Below are positions 37,418 to 48,406 of a stretch of DNA of 64,000 bases, piece by piece; position 1 is the first letter of the stretch, and each line of letters begins with the position of its first letter. The stretch is taken from positions 186,001-250,000 of the forward strand of contig CP060764.1 in assembly GCA_023205875.1 (NCBI GenBank), read 5' to 3'. The position numbers and the translations under genes were made by a program. Under the pieces are notes generated by a model. That model was given only the letters and a program-made list of their open reading frames with translations. It made no database searches and was not told where the DNA came from. The stretch is from Chloropicon primus. Its lineage: Eukaryota; Chlorophyta; Chloropicophyceae; Chloropicales; Chloropicaceae.

Positions 37418-38433
37418 GTTTGCCAAACCCTGGAGGACCAGAATTTCTCTTTGTTGTGTTGCTCCAATCCCCCTCAACCCTTATGGGTTCACCAAACCAC
37501 ACGAACACACACGAAACCCTCCTCCACAAGCCAAGTGTGGTGGTGGTTGTGTGTGTGTGTGTGTGTGTGTGTGTTTGGCCTCTTCTCTGCTTGACCCAAG
37601 CCACCCAAGCACCACAGAGTGTGCGTCTGACTCTGGCGCTGGCTTGACCCAACCCAAGAGCGTGAGACCAAGGACGAGCCGAGAGGCCTTGTGTGTGGAT
37701 GGAAACGGTCTTTGTGTCCCCTTGGGCCTTGTCAACGTCTTGTCCACGCAAGACAGCAAGACATAGCCCTCCCTCTCCTTGGAGTGTTGCTTGAGCAACG
37801 GAGGAAACGAAAGTAATTAAGGGAATTGCTCAAGTAACAACCCAGGGCCAGGGCCACCTCAACAAAAAGGTAATCTTCTTCGAGGGGGAGGAGGTCAAAG
37901 AGACTTCTCTTCCTTTACGAACAAGGGACGACGTTAGTGTGTACTGTGGAAAGGATTAAGCAAACCCTCTCTCGAGTGCACTTGGCTCATCGTAAGGCGA
38001 GGACACTTCACGTCTCTCACGAGGAGGGAAACGTTTTTGAGGTTTGAGGCGTCACACAAGCCCGAGGGACCCATGCCAAGCGATCGAGTCATGGAGATTA
38101 TCCCTCCCCTCTCTTCTCTCTTCTTCCTCTCCTCCTTCCACCTCCTCTCTTCTCTGTCTGTGTGTGTGGATCAGGCTCCTTTTGAAGTTTGAGCAACAGA
38201 AGAGAGGAGAAGGACACCAACAGCCAACGAGCGTGGACTTGTCGTTTCCCTTGCTTCCTCCACGCGTTTGAAGTTTTGCCCCACGTGCCGCTCGCTGCTC
38301 GGTTGCCTCGGGACACTCCACTTGTCGTGGCGATCTTGGACGAGAAACTGAAACGCTCAAGGGGAGAGAGGAACACTTTTTGAAGCTTGGACGTGAGGAG
38401 AGCAGAGGGGCACAGAGGGGTGGCTGGTGAAAG
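37418..38433. promoter_or_regulatory. Divergent promoter GPCR / pyruvate kinase
   Basis: About 1 kb without a gene. It has a GT dinucleotide run (37548-37574), CGATCG at 38081 and CT-rich sequence (38100-38160). Short frames overlap the GPCR start in antisense and are not called. Confidence 0.4.
37548..37574. repeat. (GT)n microsatellite
   Basis: About 13 GT units upstream of the GPCR gene. Confidence 0.9.
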
Positions 38434-40104
38434 ATGAATTCCATCGAGCCCATCCGCGTTCTCAATCAGAAGCTCGAGTCCATCTTGTTGCCGAGCGGAC
38501 GCAAGGAACGCCATGCCATGACCAAGGTCATTTGCACCTTGGGTCCCAACTCGAGGGATGTCAAGGTCCTGGAGGCCTTGCTGGACGCAGGGATGACTGC
38601 CGCGCGGTTTGACTTCAGCTGGGGATCCAGGCAGTACCACCAGGAGACCCTGAACAACCTCAGGCAAGCGTGCAGGAACAAGAGGAAGCTCTGCGGCGTC
38701 ATCATGGACACCAAGGGTCCAGAGATTGCTGTCTTGAACGTGAAGAAACCCATCAACTTGAAAGAGGGCCAGAAGATCAACATATCCTCGGACCCAGGCG
38801 TCGAGGCTTCGTCCGAAACCATTCCTGTGAACTTCCCGGACATCGGCAAGTACCTGAAGCCGGGATGCCAGGCCTTTGTCGGCCAGTACCTGTTCACGGG
38901 GAGCGAGACGACAAGCACTTACTTGACTGTGGAGGAAGCTTTGAGCGACTCGGAAGTTGTTTGCATCTGCCACAACGACGCTCGCTTGGAAGGGGTGATG
39001 CTGACGGTCCACTTATCGGGAGTATCAAACCCAATTCCCACCTTCACGGATGATGACGTCGAGGACATTCTTACCTGGGGCAAAAAGAATGAGATCGACT
39101 TCCTCTCCGTCTCGTTCTGCAAGAGCGCCGAGGACGTCCTGTACGCGAGGGAGCTCCTGGACAGGTGCGGCCTGACGAACACGGAGATTCTGTCCAAGAT
39201 CGAGAACAAGGAAGGGCTTTTGAACTTTGAGGGGATCCTGGAGAACAGTTATGGTTTGATCCTATCTCGAGGAAACCTCGGTATCGACGTGCCGGCAGAA
39301 AAGATGTTCCTGACGCAGAAGCTCCTTCTGGCGCAGTGCAACATGCACAGCAAGGCGGCAATCATCACAAGGGTCGTGGACACGATGACCGACACGCCGA
39401 GGCCCACGAGGGCAGAAGCAACCGATGTCGCGAACGCGGTCTTGGATGGCGCGGATGCCATCATGCTCGGTGCCGAGACCCTCAGAGGAAAGTTTCCCGT
39501 GGAGTCCGTGTTGACCGTGCTCAACATCTGCAAAGAGGCCGAGCAGGCGTACAACCACAGCTCCCATTACAAGAAGCTCATGAGTGCCTTGGGCGGCTAC
39601 GGGGATGATGCCCAGCTCAGCAAGACTGAGTCGCTGGCTTCCTCGGCAGTGAGAGCGGCCGATAAGACTCAGGCCGACTTGATTATTTGCTTCACCCAGT
39701 CCGGAACGAGTGCGAGGATGATCGCCAAGTACAGGCCTCCCGTTCCGATTCTGACGATCGTGATCCCAACCCTTGTCAGCGACAAGATCAAGTGGCGTTT
39801 CAGCGGAGGGGCACAAGCTAGGCAGACCCTCCTCTACAGGGGCGTGGTTCCTGTCCTCGGGGAGCCGCTGATGGGCCCCCAAAGGAGTAACTTGGACGAT
39901 TACTTGCTTCAGTTTGCCGTGCAAAAGGCAAAGGAGTTGAACCTGGTCTCCGAAGGAAACTACGCTGTGGTCACGCAAAGGATCGGGGGAAGTGACGTCT
40001 TGAAGATCGTCTTGATCGATGAGATTGATACACATGCCCTGAACCCCGTGCTGAAGAACCAGCGAACGTCTTCACAAACTGCCCTTGACATGATGAACAA
40101 TTGA
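38434..40104 (+). CDS. PK: Pyruvate kinase, plant cytosolic type
   Basis: Glycolysis: phosphoenolpyruvate + ADP to pyruvate + ATP. 556 aa, intronless. The sequence follows plant cytosolic PK closely: VICTLGPNSRDVKVLE, AARFDFSWGSRQYHQETL (RFDFSWG instead of RFNFSHG), IMDTKGPEIAVLN, FVGQYLFTGSETTS, WGKKNEIDFLSVSF, KIENKEGLLNFEGIL (catalytic Lys and metal-binding Glu), LILSRGNLGIDVPAEK (GNLG instead of GDLG), VTRVVDTMTDTPRPTRAEATDVANAV (split conserved block) and GAETLRG. No transit peptide, so cytosolic. These substitutions are normal for the green-lineage cytosolic clade, not defects. The start is the first ATG. Confidence 0.95.
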   Translation: MNSIEPIRVLNQKLESILLPSGRKERHAMTKVICTLGPNSRDVKVLEALLDAGMTAARFDFSWGSRQYHQETLNNLRQACRNKRKLCGVIMDTKGPEIAVLNVKKPINLKEGQKINISSDPGVEASSETIPVNFPDIGKYLKPGCQAFVGQYLFTGSETTSTYLTVEEALSDSEVVCICHNDARLEGVMLTVHLSGVSNPIPTFTDDDVEDILTWGKKNEIDFLSVSFCKSAEDVLYARELLDRCGLTNTEILSKIENKEGLLNFEGILENSYGLILSRGNLGIDVPAEKMFLTQKLLLAQCNMHSKAAIITRVVDTMTDTPRPTRAEATDVANAVLDGADAIMLGAETLRGKFPVESVLTVLNICKEAEQAYNHSSHYKKLMSALGGYGDDAQLSKTESLASSAVRAADKTQADLIICFTQSGTSARMIAKYRPPVPILTIVIPTLVSDKIKWRFSGGAQARQTLLYRGVVPVLGEPLMGPQRSNLDDYLLQFAVQKAKELNLVSEGNYAVVTQRIGGSDVLKIVLIDEIDTHALNPVLKNQRTSSQTALDMMNN

Positions 40105-40186
40105 GGCAAAGCAGGAGGGGCAAGAGATCAAACGGGCTTTGTGTGTGTGTGTTTTAAAGTAATAAAATAATAGGGGAAGACATCTT

Positions 40187-41050
40187 CTACTCAAATACAG
40201 GTACAGGTATCTGTTCTACATCAATGCTCATGTCGAGCGTGGCGCAGGAGTGGGGTCCCAGTTGGCTGTTCACGTACCCCACTTCGCTGTTGTGCATCCA
40301 CTTGGTAGCGACCCACTTCTCACCCTGCGCCACGGGGCAGCCCCCGTGCAAGGACCTCTCGTCCAGGACGAGGCCGGGGGTCTGCGAGTAGAAGAGTATC
40401 CCGTCCCCCGGCTCCGCCTTGACCTTGAGTCCCCTGTCACAAGTGTCAAAGTTTTCGATGGCTTCACCCCCCTTGTAACCGTCGCCACCTTTGCTCCTTG
40501 GGAAGATGGTCTCGCCCCCGCCTTCCGGAGACCTCAAGTAAAACAAAAACGTGGCGAGGCGATTGTTCTTCCCCAAGTCCGGAAAGTCCACGGGGTTGAA
40601 CCAGTCCATGTGGTGCGCGTAGTGGCCGTTCACAGGATAGTGCAAGACATTCCACGCCTCCCCCATCTCTCGGTGGATCCCAGTGAGGGTCGCCAGCCTC
40701 TCCTCCACTCGCTGGATGGTTGACGTCTTGTCCTCCTTGCTGTCCACGAAAGCGCCCGTGGACGTCCTGATGGACGAGTTAAACTCCTCCCCAGGCCTCA
40801 GCTTGAGCCCCGACTCCGCCATCTTTGGAGAAGCAAGGCCCACGAAGACCTCAAGGTCCTTTGGCTCCGCGAAGTTCTTGACCAGGACGACCCGAGGCTC
40901 CCAGGAGAGCAGGTGGTAGGACGTGTTGAGCCTGTTCAGCTCCGAGCAGGCACCGCTTGCCTTCTCTGAGGTTCCTCCTCTGGCGAACCTTATGCCTTGG
41001 GCCGCGCCAAGAAAAAGCGAGAAAACAATGCATGCGATCGCCACGTTCAT
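40187..41050 (-). CDS. P4H: Prolyl 4-hydroxylase-like 2-oxoglutarate/Fe(II) dioxygenase
   Basis: 287 aa, intronless. The signal peptide (MNVAIACIVFSLFLGAAQG) implies the secretory pathway. The P4H core begins at WEPRVVLVKNFAEPKDLEVF; iron ligands are His and Asp in NGHYAHHMDWFNP and a distal His in RSLHGGCPV, and the 2-oxoglutarate Lys is in GEKWVATKWMH. FLFYLRSPEGGGETIFP is the typical strand pair. Likely targets are hydroxyproline-rich wall or secreted proteins. The C-terminal ~40 residues extend beyond the core. Converges on pyruvate kinase (82 bp) and diverges from the JmjC gene. Confidence 0.92.
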   Translation of the reverse strand: MNVAIACIVFSLFLGAAQGIRFARGGTSEKASGACSELNRLNTSYHLLSWEPRVVLVKNFAEPKDLEVFVGLASPKMAESGLKLRPGEEFNSSIRTSTGAFVDSKEDKTSTIQRVEERLATLTGIHREMGEAWNVLHYPVNGHYAHHMDWFNPVDFPDLGKNNRLATFLFYLRSPEGGGETIFPRSKGGDGYKGGEAIENFDTCDRGLKVKAEPGDGILFYSQTPGLVLDERSLHGGCPVAQGEKWVATKWMHNSEVGYVNSQLGPHSCATLDMSIDVEQIPVPVFE

Positions 41051-41597
41051 GATCCCTGACCCAAGACGCTTTTCAGCACCCTTTCAGCACCCGACACACC
41101 CAAAACCCAAACACGGCCTCAGTCAAGAGGTCGAGGTCTCCCCTTGGAATCAATCAAAGTCCCTCCAGCCCTTCAGCGACAACACTCGTGCCCAAGACCT
41201 GTCGAGTTCGGTACCTTTGGAAAGCCCTCGAGCCTGACTTGCCTGGGACACGAATCTTGCGTCCTCTTCTCCTCCTTTCAGCCCTCCACTGCGGGGACAA
41301 GTCACCCCAGTCCTCCCGCTCCAGTCTCTTCCTCTGATTCTGATGGGACGCGCGAAGGACGTCTGCATCGCCATCCTCGATCAGAACGGAGCGAGGCGTC
41401 GGCGAAGAGGGGCGAGAGAGAGGGACGGCGACCGAGGACGAAGCGGACGACGGAGAGAGGGGTCGACCTCCTTCGCGCTCCGCGTTTCGTGTTTGTTCCG
41501 CGAGGGCGTCGAGTTCTATTTTTATTTTTTTTCGTGCGTGCGTGCGTGCGTGTGCGTTTTTGCATGACAGAAGGGTGTTACGGTTTCAAGGGGTAAG
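41051..41597. promoter_or_regulatory. Divergent promoter P4H / JmjC
   Basis: 547 bp between two dioxygenase genes. A T-rich and CGTG-repeat stretch (41518-41552) precedes the JmjC start. No gene seen. Confidence 0.4.
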
Positions 41598-43361
41598 ATG
41601 TCGAGCAGCGTGGTGGGCACGAGGACGGCTCCTGCTCCTGCTCCTTCTCTTCCGAGGGCGCTGATCGTCAAGGAGGAGCTGCGTCCTGCCGAGTGGCCAG
41701 GTTCCTCGGAAGAGGGAGTTCTTGGAAAGAAGGTTCTTGCCAAGGAGGAGGACGAGTACGCTTGGATGGGACAGATAGCCGAGGCGAAGACGTTCTACCC
41801 GACGGCGGAGGACTTCAGGGAACCTTTCTTGTATCTGAACAAAATATCTGTGGAAGCATCGAGGTACGGCATATGCAAGATTGTTCCGCCGGTGAAGGCG
41901 TCGGTGCCTGCTGGGAAAGTGCTGAGAAGGTTCAACTTCACCTCGAACGTGCAGCACTTGGGTGTTCACAAGCAGAAGAAGAGGACCAAGGGATCGAAGA
42001 AGTTCTTCCGGAGCGGGAAGAATTACACCCTTGACACCTTCCAGGAGATGGCGAACAAGGAGATGACCAAGCGCTTCGGTTGCAGTGGGTCGCTTCCCGC
42101 GAACATCGTCGAGCAGGAGTTTTGGAAGGAGATGCTCAAGCCTTCGCAAAGCAAGACGGTGGAGTACGGCTCCGACTTGGAAGGGAGCGGGTTCTCGAAG
42201 AACACGTCGTCTTGCCCGCTGTCCCGCTCGAAGTGGAACTTGAGGGACTTTGCGAGGTGCTCCCTGTCCTCGCTCTCCAATCTCAAGTCCAACATTCCTG
42301 GAGTGACTGAGCCCATGCTTTACTGCGGCATGCTGTTCAGTCAATTCGCCTGGCACGTGGAGGACAACTTCCTGAACAGCATCAACTACCACCACCTGGG
42401 CGCCCCAAAGTTCTGGTACGGTGTCCCCCAAGAGCACGCCAAACTGTTCGACGAGTGCGCCTCCAAGTACGTTTTCCTGAACTCTCCAGCGGATGGGGGA
42501 GAGGTCAAGGACAACCAGATCCACGAGGCGGCCGGGAACTTCATCAACAAGACAACGATGTTCTGCCCCAAGATCCTGGTGGAGAACAGCGTGAAGGTCT
42601 TCAAAATCGTTCAAAACCCGGGGGAATTCGTTATCACGTTTCCCCAGGCCTACCACGGAGGCTTCAGCATGGGCTTCAACTTGGGTGAAGCCGTCAACTT
42701 CGCAACCAGGGAGTGGTACCAGTTCGGAATCGCTGCCGAGATGAGGTACAGCGAGCTGAAGCGCACCCCAGTGGTCTCCGTAGAGGAGCTTTTGGCTTCT
42801 GACTTCGACAAGCTCAGGAAAGTCGACAACTACAACGAAGTGCCGACCGTGAAGATGATTGCAGCTTGGTACTCAAAGATCGAGAAGATTTGCAAGACGT
42901 TCAGCGAGATCGTGAAGCAGAATGCTGACCGCGCCCAGATCTTTTGGCTGAAAGAGAACTCCATTCCCGTGAGCTGTGCTAGCTGCCAGTGCACGTGCTA
43001 CTTTTCCTACTACACGGTTTCTGACGCGCCCACCCCGTTTTGCTCCAAGTGCATCTCGGAGAGGGAGCTTGCCGAGAGGGCTGCCAAGGAAACGAAGACG
43101 ACCACGTACCGAGTCTACGTCCACCCTGTCCTTAAGACGATCTGCGAGTACTTGCAAGGTCTTACGGAATCGCCTGCGATGAATAAGCACTTTACGGACA
43201 AGCAAAAAAAGTGGATCCAGATACGGGTGCACAACTTCAAGAGATTCACGATCGTGATTCAGCCCCGTCGAGGCAAGAGGAAGAGGGTAGAACTCGAATC
43301 TCTTGTCGACACCTGCAGGGAGGAGCTGCTTTGGAACATCACCCAAGGCACTGGTCCGTGA
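41598..43361 (+). CDS. JmjN/JmjC histone lysine demethylase with C5HC2 zinc finger
   Basis: 587 aa, intronless. 2-oxoglutarate/Fe(II) enzyme that removes methyl groups from histone lysines. JmjN at about 52-97 (FYPTAEDFREPFLYLNKI); JmjC at about 225-370 with iron ligands in WHVEDNFLNSINYHH (His and Glu, about 252-254) and in QAYHGGFSMGFN (His, about 353); the 2-oxoglutarate Lys is probably that of APKFWYGV. A C5HC2-type zinc finger follows (CASCQCTCYFSYY, FCSKC, about 457-480). JmjN+JmjC+C5HC2 without PHD or ARID matches the plant JMJ14/KDM7-like group related to KDM5, suggesting H3K4 as substrate (inference). The C-terminal ~100 residues are basic and unassigned. Confidence 0.92.
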   Translation: MSSSVVGTRTAPAPAPSLPRALIVKEELRPAEWPGSSEEGVLGKKVLAKEEDEYAWMGQIAEAKTFYPTAEDFREPFLYLNKISVEASRYGICKIVPPVKASVPAGKVLRRFNFTSNVQHLGVHKQKKRTKGSKKFFRSGKNYTLDTFQEMANKEMTKRFGCSGSLPANIVEQEFWKEMLKPSQSKTVEYGSDLEGSGFSKNTSSCPLSRSKWNLRDFARCSLSSLSNLKSNIPGVTEPMLYCGMLFSQFAWHVEDNFLNSINYHHLGAPKFWYGVPQEHAKLFDECASKYVFLNSPADGGEVKDNQIHEAAGNFINKTTMFCPKILVENSVKVFKIVQNPGEFVITFPQAYHGGFSMGFNLGEAVNFATREWYQFGIAAEMRYSELKRTPVVSVEELLASDFDKLRKVDNYNEVPTVKMIAAWYSKIEKICKTFSEIVKQNADRAQIFWLKENSIPVSCASCQCTCYFSYYTVSDAPTPFCSKCISERELAERAAKETKTTTYRVYVHPVLKTICEYLQGLTESPAMNKHFTDKQKKWIQIRVHNFKRFTIVIQPRRGKRKRVELESLVDTCREELLWNITQGTGP

Positions 43362-44034
43362 AAAGCGCGTGTCAAAGCCCGGATACGGGGACGACTGACA
43401 GAAAAGGGTGCGGCCGGTAGAGGACCGGCGTGGCACTCCTTCAGCAGAAAGGAAGACTGTGTATACTGTGTATACTTACATGTAACTCCAACTTTTCAAT
43501 GTGTGACAATAAATGACTACTTTTGCCATTCTTTAGCTCCAACTGAAAGATACATCCGTCCGTCGTCGTCGTCGCTCGGTCATCATCTGGCCCCGCGCAC
43601 TTCCCTCAAGCTCCCCCTTCGCCTTTTGTCTCAGAACAACAGGAGGCCCCTGAACAAGATCGCAGATCCACGGATTGCCAAAATTGTGCGTCATCTCCCT
43701 GGACTTGAGTCCACCACCATTCACGAGGCGCCGTCCTCCCCCCATCCTCCCCCACGTGCCCCTTTGCAGAAGGGCAGTTTCCACGAGTTCCTCCATCCGA
43801 AGGTTTGAATCCTCTTCCTCGGCAACTCTTGTCTCCGTCAGAAGGAGAGGGGAAAGAGGAAGGAAAGACCAAGACAGACCGCCTTGCAATGCACTCCGGA
43901 GGTGGACAAGGGTAAGGGTTGGTCCCAGTGGAGCCCCAAAACAAAAGGCCTTTGGACGCAAACCAACCCCCCTTCGTCTTGTCTGGAAACAAAGACCTAG
44001 TGGAGGGATACCTAGGGAAGAAGCATCTTGCAAG
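43362..44034. promoter_or_regulatory. JmjC 3' flank / ABCG promoter
   Basis: 673 bp between same-strand genes. TGTAA at 43481-43485 is 119 bases past the JmjC stop. The frame upstream of the ABCG start is open but has no recognisable domain and I exclude it. Confidence 0.4.
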
Positions 44035-47000
44035 ATGGCATCCTGTGGCCGCCGAAGGGCGATTCTTTGTGCTTTTATTCTGGCATCTTGGACACTTGCC
44101 TGTGGTCAAATCACACCAGAACAGGCTTGCCCAAACGCACTCAAGGCGGGACAGCCAAACTGCCAGAATGGTGGAACACTGTACTTTGAGAACAAGGATC
44201 AGACGCACTCCACGAGCTGCGCTCACTGCAATTGTCCCGACCAGTGGAGAGGCACGGATTGCTCAAGTAAGTCGCGTGGCTTCCCACAACAAGCCAAGAC
44301 TCAAAACCTCTGACCCAGTTCCTCTGACTTGCATGCAAACTTTCTCGTCGTTTTGATATCAAAATGGTTTTCCAATAACAGTATGCAAGTCCATCGATAG
44401 TTGTCCCCCAATCAAGGTGAACAACGAGACTCTGCACGCCCTTGCTTGCACGAACGATGCAATCATTCCCAACAGCGAGGAGATGATCGTGGGTAAGAAG
44501 ATCTCTTGCACTTGCGGCGGGGACGCGTTCTCAGACTTTGCTTGCATGAACCAACCCGACTTGAATATGCTCGTGGATCTGACGGGAGACCTTTCCAAGG
44601 GGATGGCGGTGATGAACGTCAAGCAGTTCTCTGGCATGCCGAATCAAGCTGCGCCATGCACCAAGGATGCATGTTATCCGAAGAAGAGGTACGAGTATGC
44701 TTACCCACAGGCGTGGGAGGCAGACTTTCTGCGCTGCAAGTCAGTGACCGAGGACTGCCAGGTGCCACTGAACACGAAGCAAAAGTGCTTGGTGATCGAG
44801 TGCGAGACATCGGATGTGTCTTGCCCCCCGAAAAGCGTTCCAAAGTGCCCGGAATTCTCCACGACGTCGCCGTATTGTGCGCACTTCAAATGCGAGAACG
44901 CCACGCAGTGCCCGCCAGAAGGAACCAGCGACTACTGGCAGCACCACTGCTACGAGAAAGCAACGCCGCCCCAGAACTCTTCCGTGACGTTCAGGTGCAT
45001 GGAGACTCCTACAGAGTCCGACGAGAGGTTCCACTGCGCTTTTTCGTACGCAAACATGAACTTTCCAACCTTCATAGGATTGAAATGCTCAGTTGGAAAC
45101 TGCATCTATCAGAAGCCAGGGCCGCCACCGGCACCGCCACCGTACGTGCCACCTGACCACGTGCCCACGCACATCCCCCACCTCATCCTTATGCTGTGCT
45201 GCTCGCTGCTGTCCTTTGCTTTCGTCGGCATCATCATCCGCGACCAGAAGCAGAGGGACACCCTGCCAAAGAATTTGATTCCATACATGCTGCCAACGTC
45301 CAAGGAGAACGACTTGATGATGGAAGACCGCTTGCTTCTGCACGAGAAGACGCGGAACTACATTTCTTGGAAGAACCTTACGTGCACGAGCTCGAGCTTT
45401 CTGAAAGTAAACAACATGCCCCTCCTGTCCAACGCGAGTGGATGGGCAGGCCATCTCATGGATGGAAACGGCCTGACCGCCATCATGGGGCCTTCCGGTG
45501 CGGGGAAGACGACTCTCCTCGACGCGATTTCGGGGAGAGCCAAGTCTATCCGCGTCCAGGGAGAAGTGCGGCTGAACGGCTGGATCGCCTCGCCCAAGCA
45601 GCTCAGGGCGATCTCCGGGTTTGTGATGCAAGACGACATCCTCCCTGGCACCTCCACCGTTTGGGAGTACTTCATGTTCAACGCCATGCTGAGGATGCCG
45701 CAGCGCTTGAGGAAGGAGTACAAGCGCCAGCGCGTGTTCGAGATCATCCAGCAGCTTGGCCTCACCAAGGTGGCCATGAGCTTGATCGGAGACGAATTTG
45801 TCAGGGGCCTGTCCGGCGGGGAGAAGAGGCGGCTCTCGATTGGCGTCGAGATATTGGTTTGCCCCCCTGTTCTCTTCTTGGACGAGCCGCTCTCTGGACT
45901 GGACAGTAGCAACGCGGGCAAGGTGATGAGTACGTTGGGCGACATCGCGGCTTCTGGCATCGCCGTGGTCCTGACCCTTCATCAGCCGAGGCCTGACATG
46001 CTGCTGACCATCGACAGGCTGATGGTCCTGTCCGCAGGTGGCTGCACCGTGTACTCTGGTCCCACGAGCCAGCTCGAATCTTATCTGGGTGAGATTGGCC
46101 ACACGACTCCAGAGTCCATGACACCTGTGGACTTCCTCCTTGAGCTCCTCGTGAACTCGGACGACTTTGGAGTCAGCGGTGGATTGAAGGGATTCTGCGA
46201 CGAGGTTGATTTTGAGGTCGAAGAGAGCTTCAGGTCCAGCAGGGGGGAGGATCTGTGGGAAGCATTGAATGATCGGGTCCCGTTCCTCGTGCAAATGCAG
46301 ATGCTTTCGGGGAGGTCTCTACGCAGCATTTACAGGAACAAGTACACCCTGTTCGTCAACTTTTTCTTGACCTTCATCGTCGCAATAAGCGTGGGAACCA
46401 TCTTTTTCAATTCGCAGAACAACACGGGTGGGATTCAGAACAGGTTCGGGAGCATTTTCTTCATCTTGCTGTACTTGGGAATGACATCTCTGGGCCTGCT
46501 GCCCATTTGGAGGGAACAGTGGATCCTCTTCTTGAAGGAGAATGCGTCTGGCACTTACTCCTCCTTCGCTTACTTTTTGAATATGGTGGTGTACGAGGTC
46601 ATCCTGACGAGGCTGATCCCGCCCATGTTCTTCGCCGTCTTCTCGTACTGGATGATCAGCCTGAACGACACCAACGGCTTCAGCATCTTCCTGTTCACGT
46701 TGGTGCTGATTCTGACGAACATTGCTGCGAGCAGCATGAGCATTCTGGTTGGACAGTTGTCGACTTCAAACGCTGTCTCAAATGTCATCGGAACCATGGC
46801 CACGCTGATCTTTGTCGTGTTTGGGGGCTTCTTCTTGAACAAGAACACCATCCCCGTAGGCCTTCAGTGGCTGGCAAACATCTCGTTCTTCAATTATGCT
46901 TATGAGGTTCTCGTGGTGAATGAATTCCATTACACAAACCAGATGTTCAATTTTACTGCGCCGCTGACGAATCAGTCGGTCACCATTCCGACTTCCGGCG

Positions 47001-48406
47001 ACGGAATCTTGGAAGTCTTTGGATTCGACTGGAGAAGGTTGCCGTCCGACCTGGTGATCCTGGTCATCATCATCGGCGTCATCCTGTGCATGACGTACAT
47101 GGTCCTCTTCCTCAAAGTGAAAAGGGCGTGGAACAACCACATTTCGTCCCCATCTTACCACGAGGACGACTCGCGTGCCGACGACGTCAGGCTGGCCCCG
47201 AACCTGCCATACACTCTGCACGGCAAGAACGATCGCGACTCGCACCTCCTTGCGGATAATTCCCAGAACATCATGGTGGATTTGCGGGCAGAGTACCTCA
47301 TCTTATCGTGGACCAAACTGTGCTGCTCGACCTTTGACAAGCAAGGAGTGGGATCCATCGTTCAGCATGCCTCCGGCCTCGCAATGAAGTACGCGATGAC
47401 CGCCATCATGGGGCCTTCCGGTGCGGGGAAGTCGACTCTTCTCGACGCGATTTCGGGGAGAGCCAAGTCTGTCCGCGTCCAGGGAGAAGTGCGGCTGAAC
47501 GGCTGGATCGCCTCGCCCAAGCAGCTCAGGGCGATCTCCGGGTTTGTGATGCAAGACGACATCCTCCCTGGCACCTCCACCGTTTGGGAGTACTTCATGT
47601 TCAACGCCATGCTGAGGATGCCGCAGCGCTTGAGGAAGGAGTACAAGCGCCAGCGCGTGTTCGAGATCATCCAGCAGCTTGGCCTCACCAAGGTGGCCAT
47701 GAGCTTGATCGGAGACGAATTTGTCAGGGGCCTGTCCGGCGGGGAGAAGAGGCGGCTCTCGATTGGCGTCGAGATATTGGTTTGCCCCCCTGTTCTCTTC
47801 TTGGACGAGCCGCTCTCTGGACTGGACAGTAGCAACGCGGGCAAGGTGATGAGTACGTTGGGCGACATCGCGGCTTCTGGCATCGCCGTGGTCCTGACCC
47901 TTCATCAGCCGAGGCCTGACATGCTGCTGACCATCGACAGGCTGATGGTCCTGTCCGCAGGTGGCTGCACCGTGTACTCTGGTCCCACGAGCCAGCTCGA
48001 ATCTTATCTGGGTGAGATTGGCCACACGACTCCAGAGTCCATGACACCTGTGGACTTCCTCCTTGAGCTCCTCGTGAACTCGGACGACTTTGGAGTCAGC
48101 GGTGGATTGAAGGGATTCTGCGACGAGGTTGATTTTGAGGTCGAAGAGAGCTTCAGGTCCAGCAGGGGGGAGGATCTGTGGGAAGCATTGAATGATCGGG
48201 TCCCGTTCCTCGTGCAAATGCAGATGCTTTCGGGGAGGTCTCTACGCAGCATTTACAGGAACAAGTACACCCTGTTCGTCAACTTTTTCTTGACCTTCAT
48301 CGTCGCAATAAGCGTGGGAACCATCTTTTCAATTCGCAGAACAACACGGGTGGGATTCAGAACAGGTTCGGGAGCATTTTCTTCATCTTGCTGTACTTGG
48401 GAATGA
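44035..48406 (+). CDS. ABCG transporter, 5' part: ectodomain-NBD1-TMD1-NBD(hybrid)-start of TMD copy
   Basis: Exon 1 (44035-44266) and exon 2 from 44382; the intron (44267-44381) has GTAAGT donor and AACAG acceptor, phase 1. Signal peptide (RRAILCAFILASWTLACG), an EGF-like Cys cluster, a Cys-rich ectodomain to about residue 320, one TM helix (HLILMLCCSLLSFAFVGIII), then NBD1: Walker A GPSGAGKTT, signature GLSGGEKRRLS, Walker B VLFLDEPLSGLDSS, His in TLHQPRPD. TMD1 of six helices and a linker follow, then a second NBD (Walker A GPSGAGKST) and the start of a second TMD copy. This frame closes at 48406 because the second TMD copy lacks one T of a five-T run (46403-46407 versus 48326-48329). About 1,418 aa. 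See the downstream part and the repeat entries. Confidence 0.82.
45474..47403 (+). repeat. ABCG internal tandem duplication, unit 1
   Basis: First copy of the 1,923-bp unit (NBD1-TMD1-linker). Its homology with unit 2 starts at the TGACCGCC before Walker A. Differences seen from unit 2: 45509 A/T, 45517 C/T, 45548 A/G, and the five-T versus four-T run. Confidence 0.9.

Noticed and set aside
38434-40104. Pyruvate kinase as catalytically impaired (RFDFSWG, GNLG)
   Set aside because: These substitutions are standard in plant cytosolic pyruvate kinases.
43675-44034. Longer N-terminus for the ABCG gene upstream of 44035
   Set aside because: The frame is open but the ATG at 44035 begins a good signal peptide and the upstream translation has no recognisable features.
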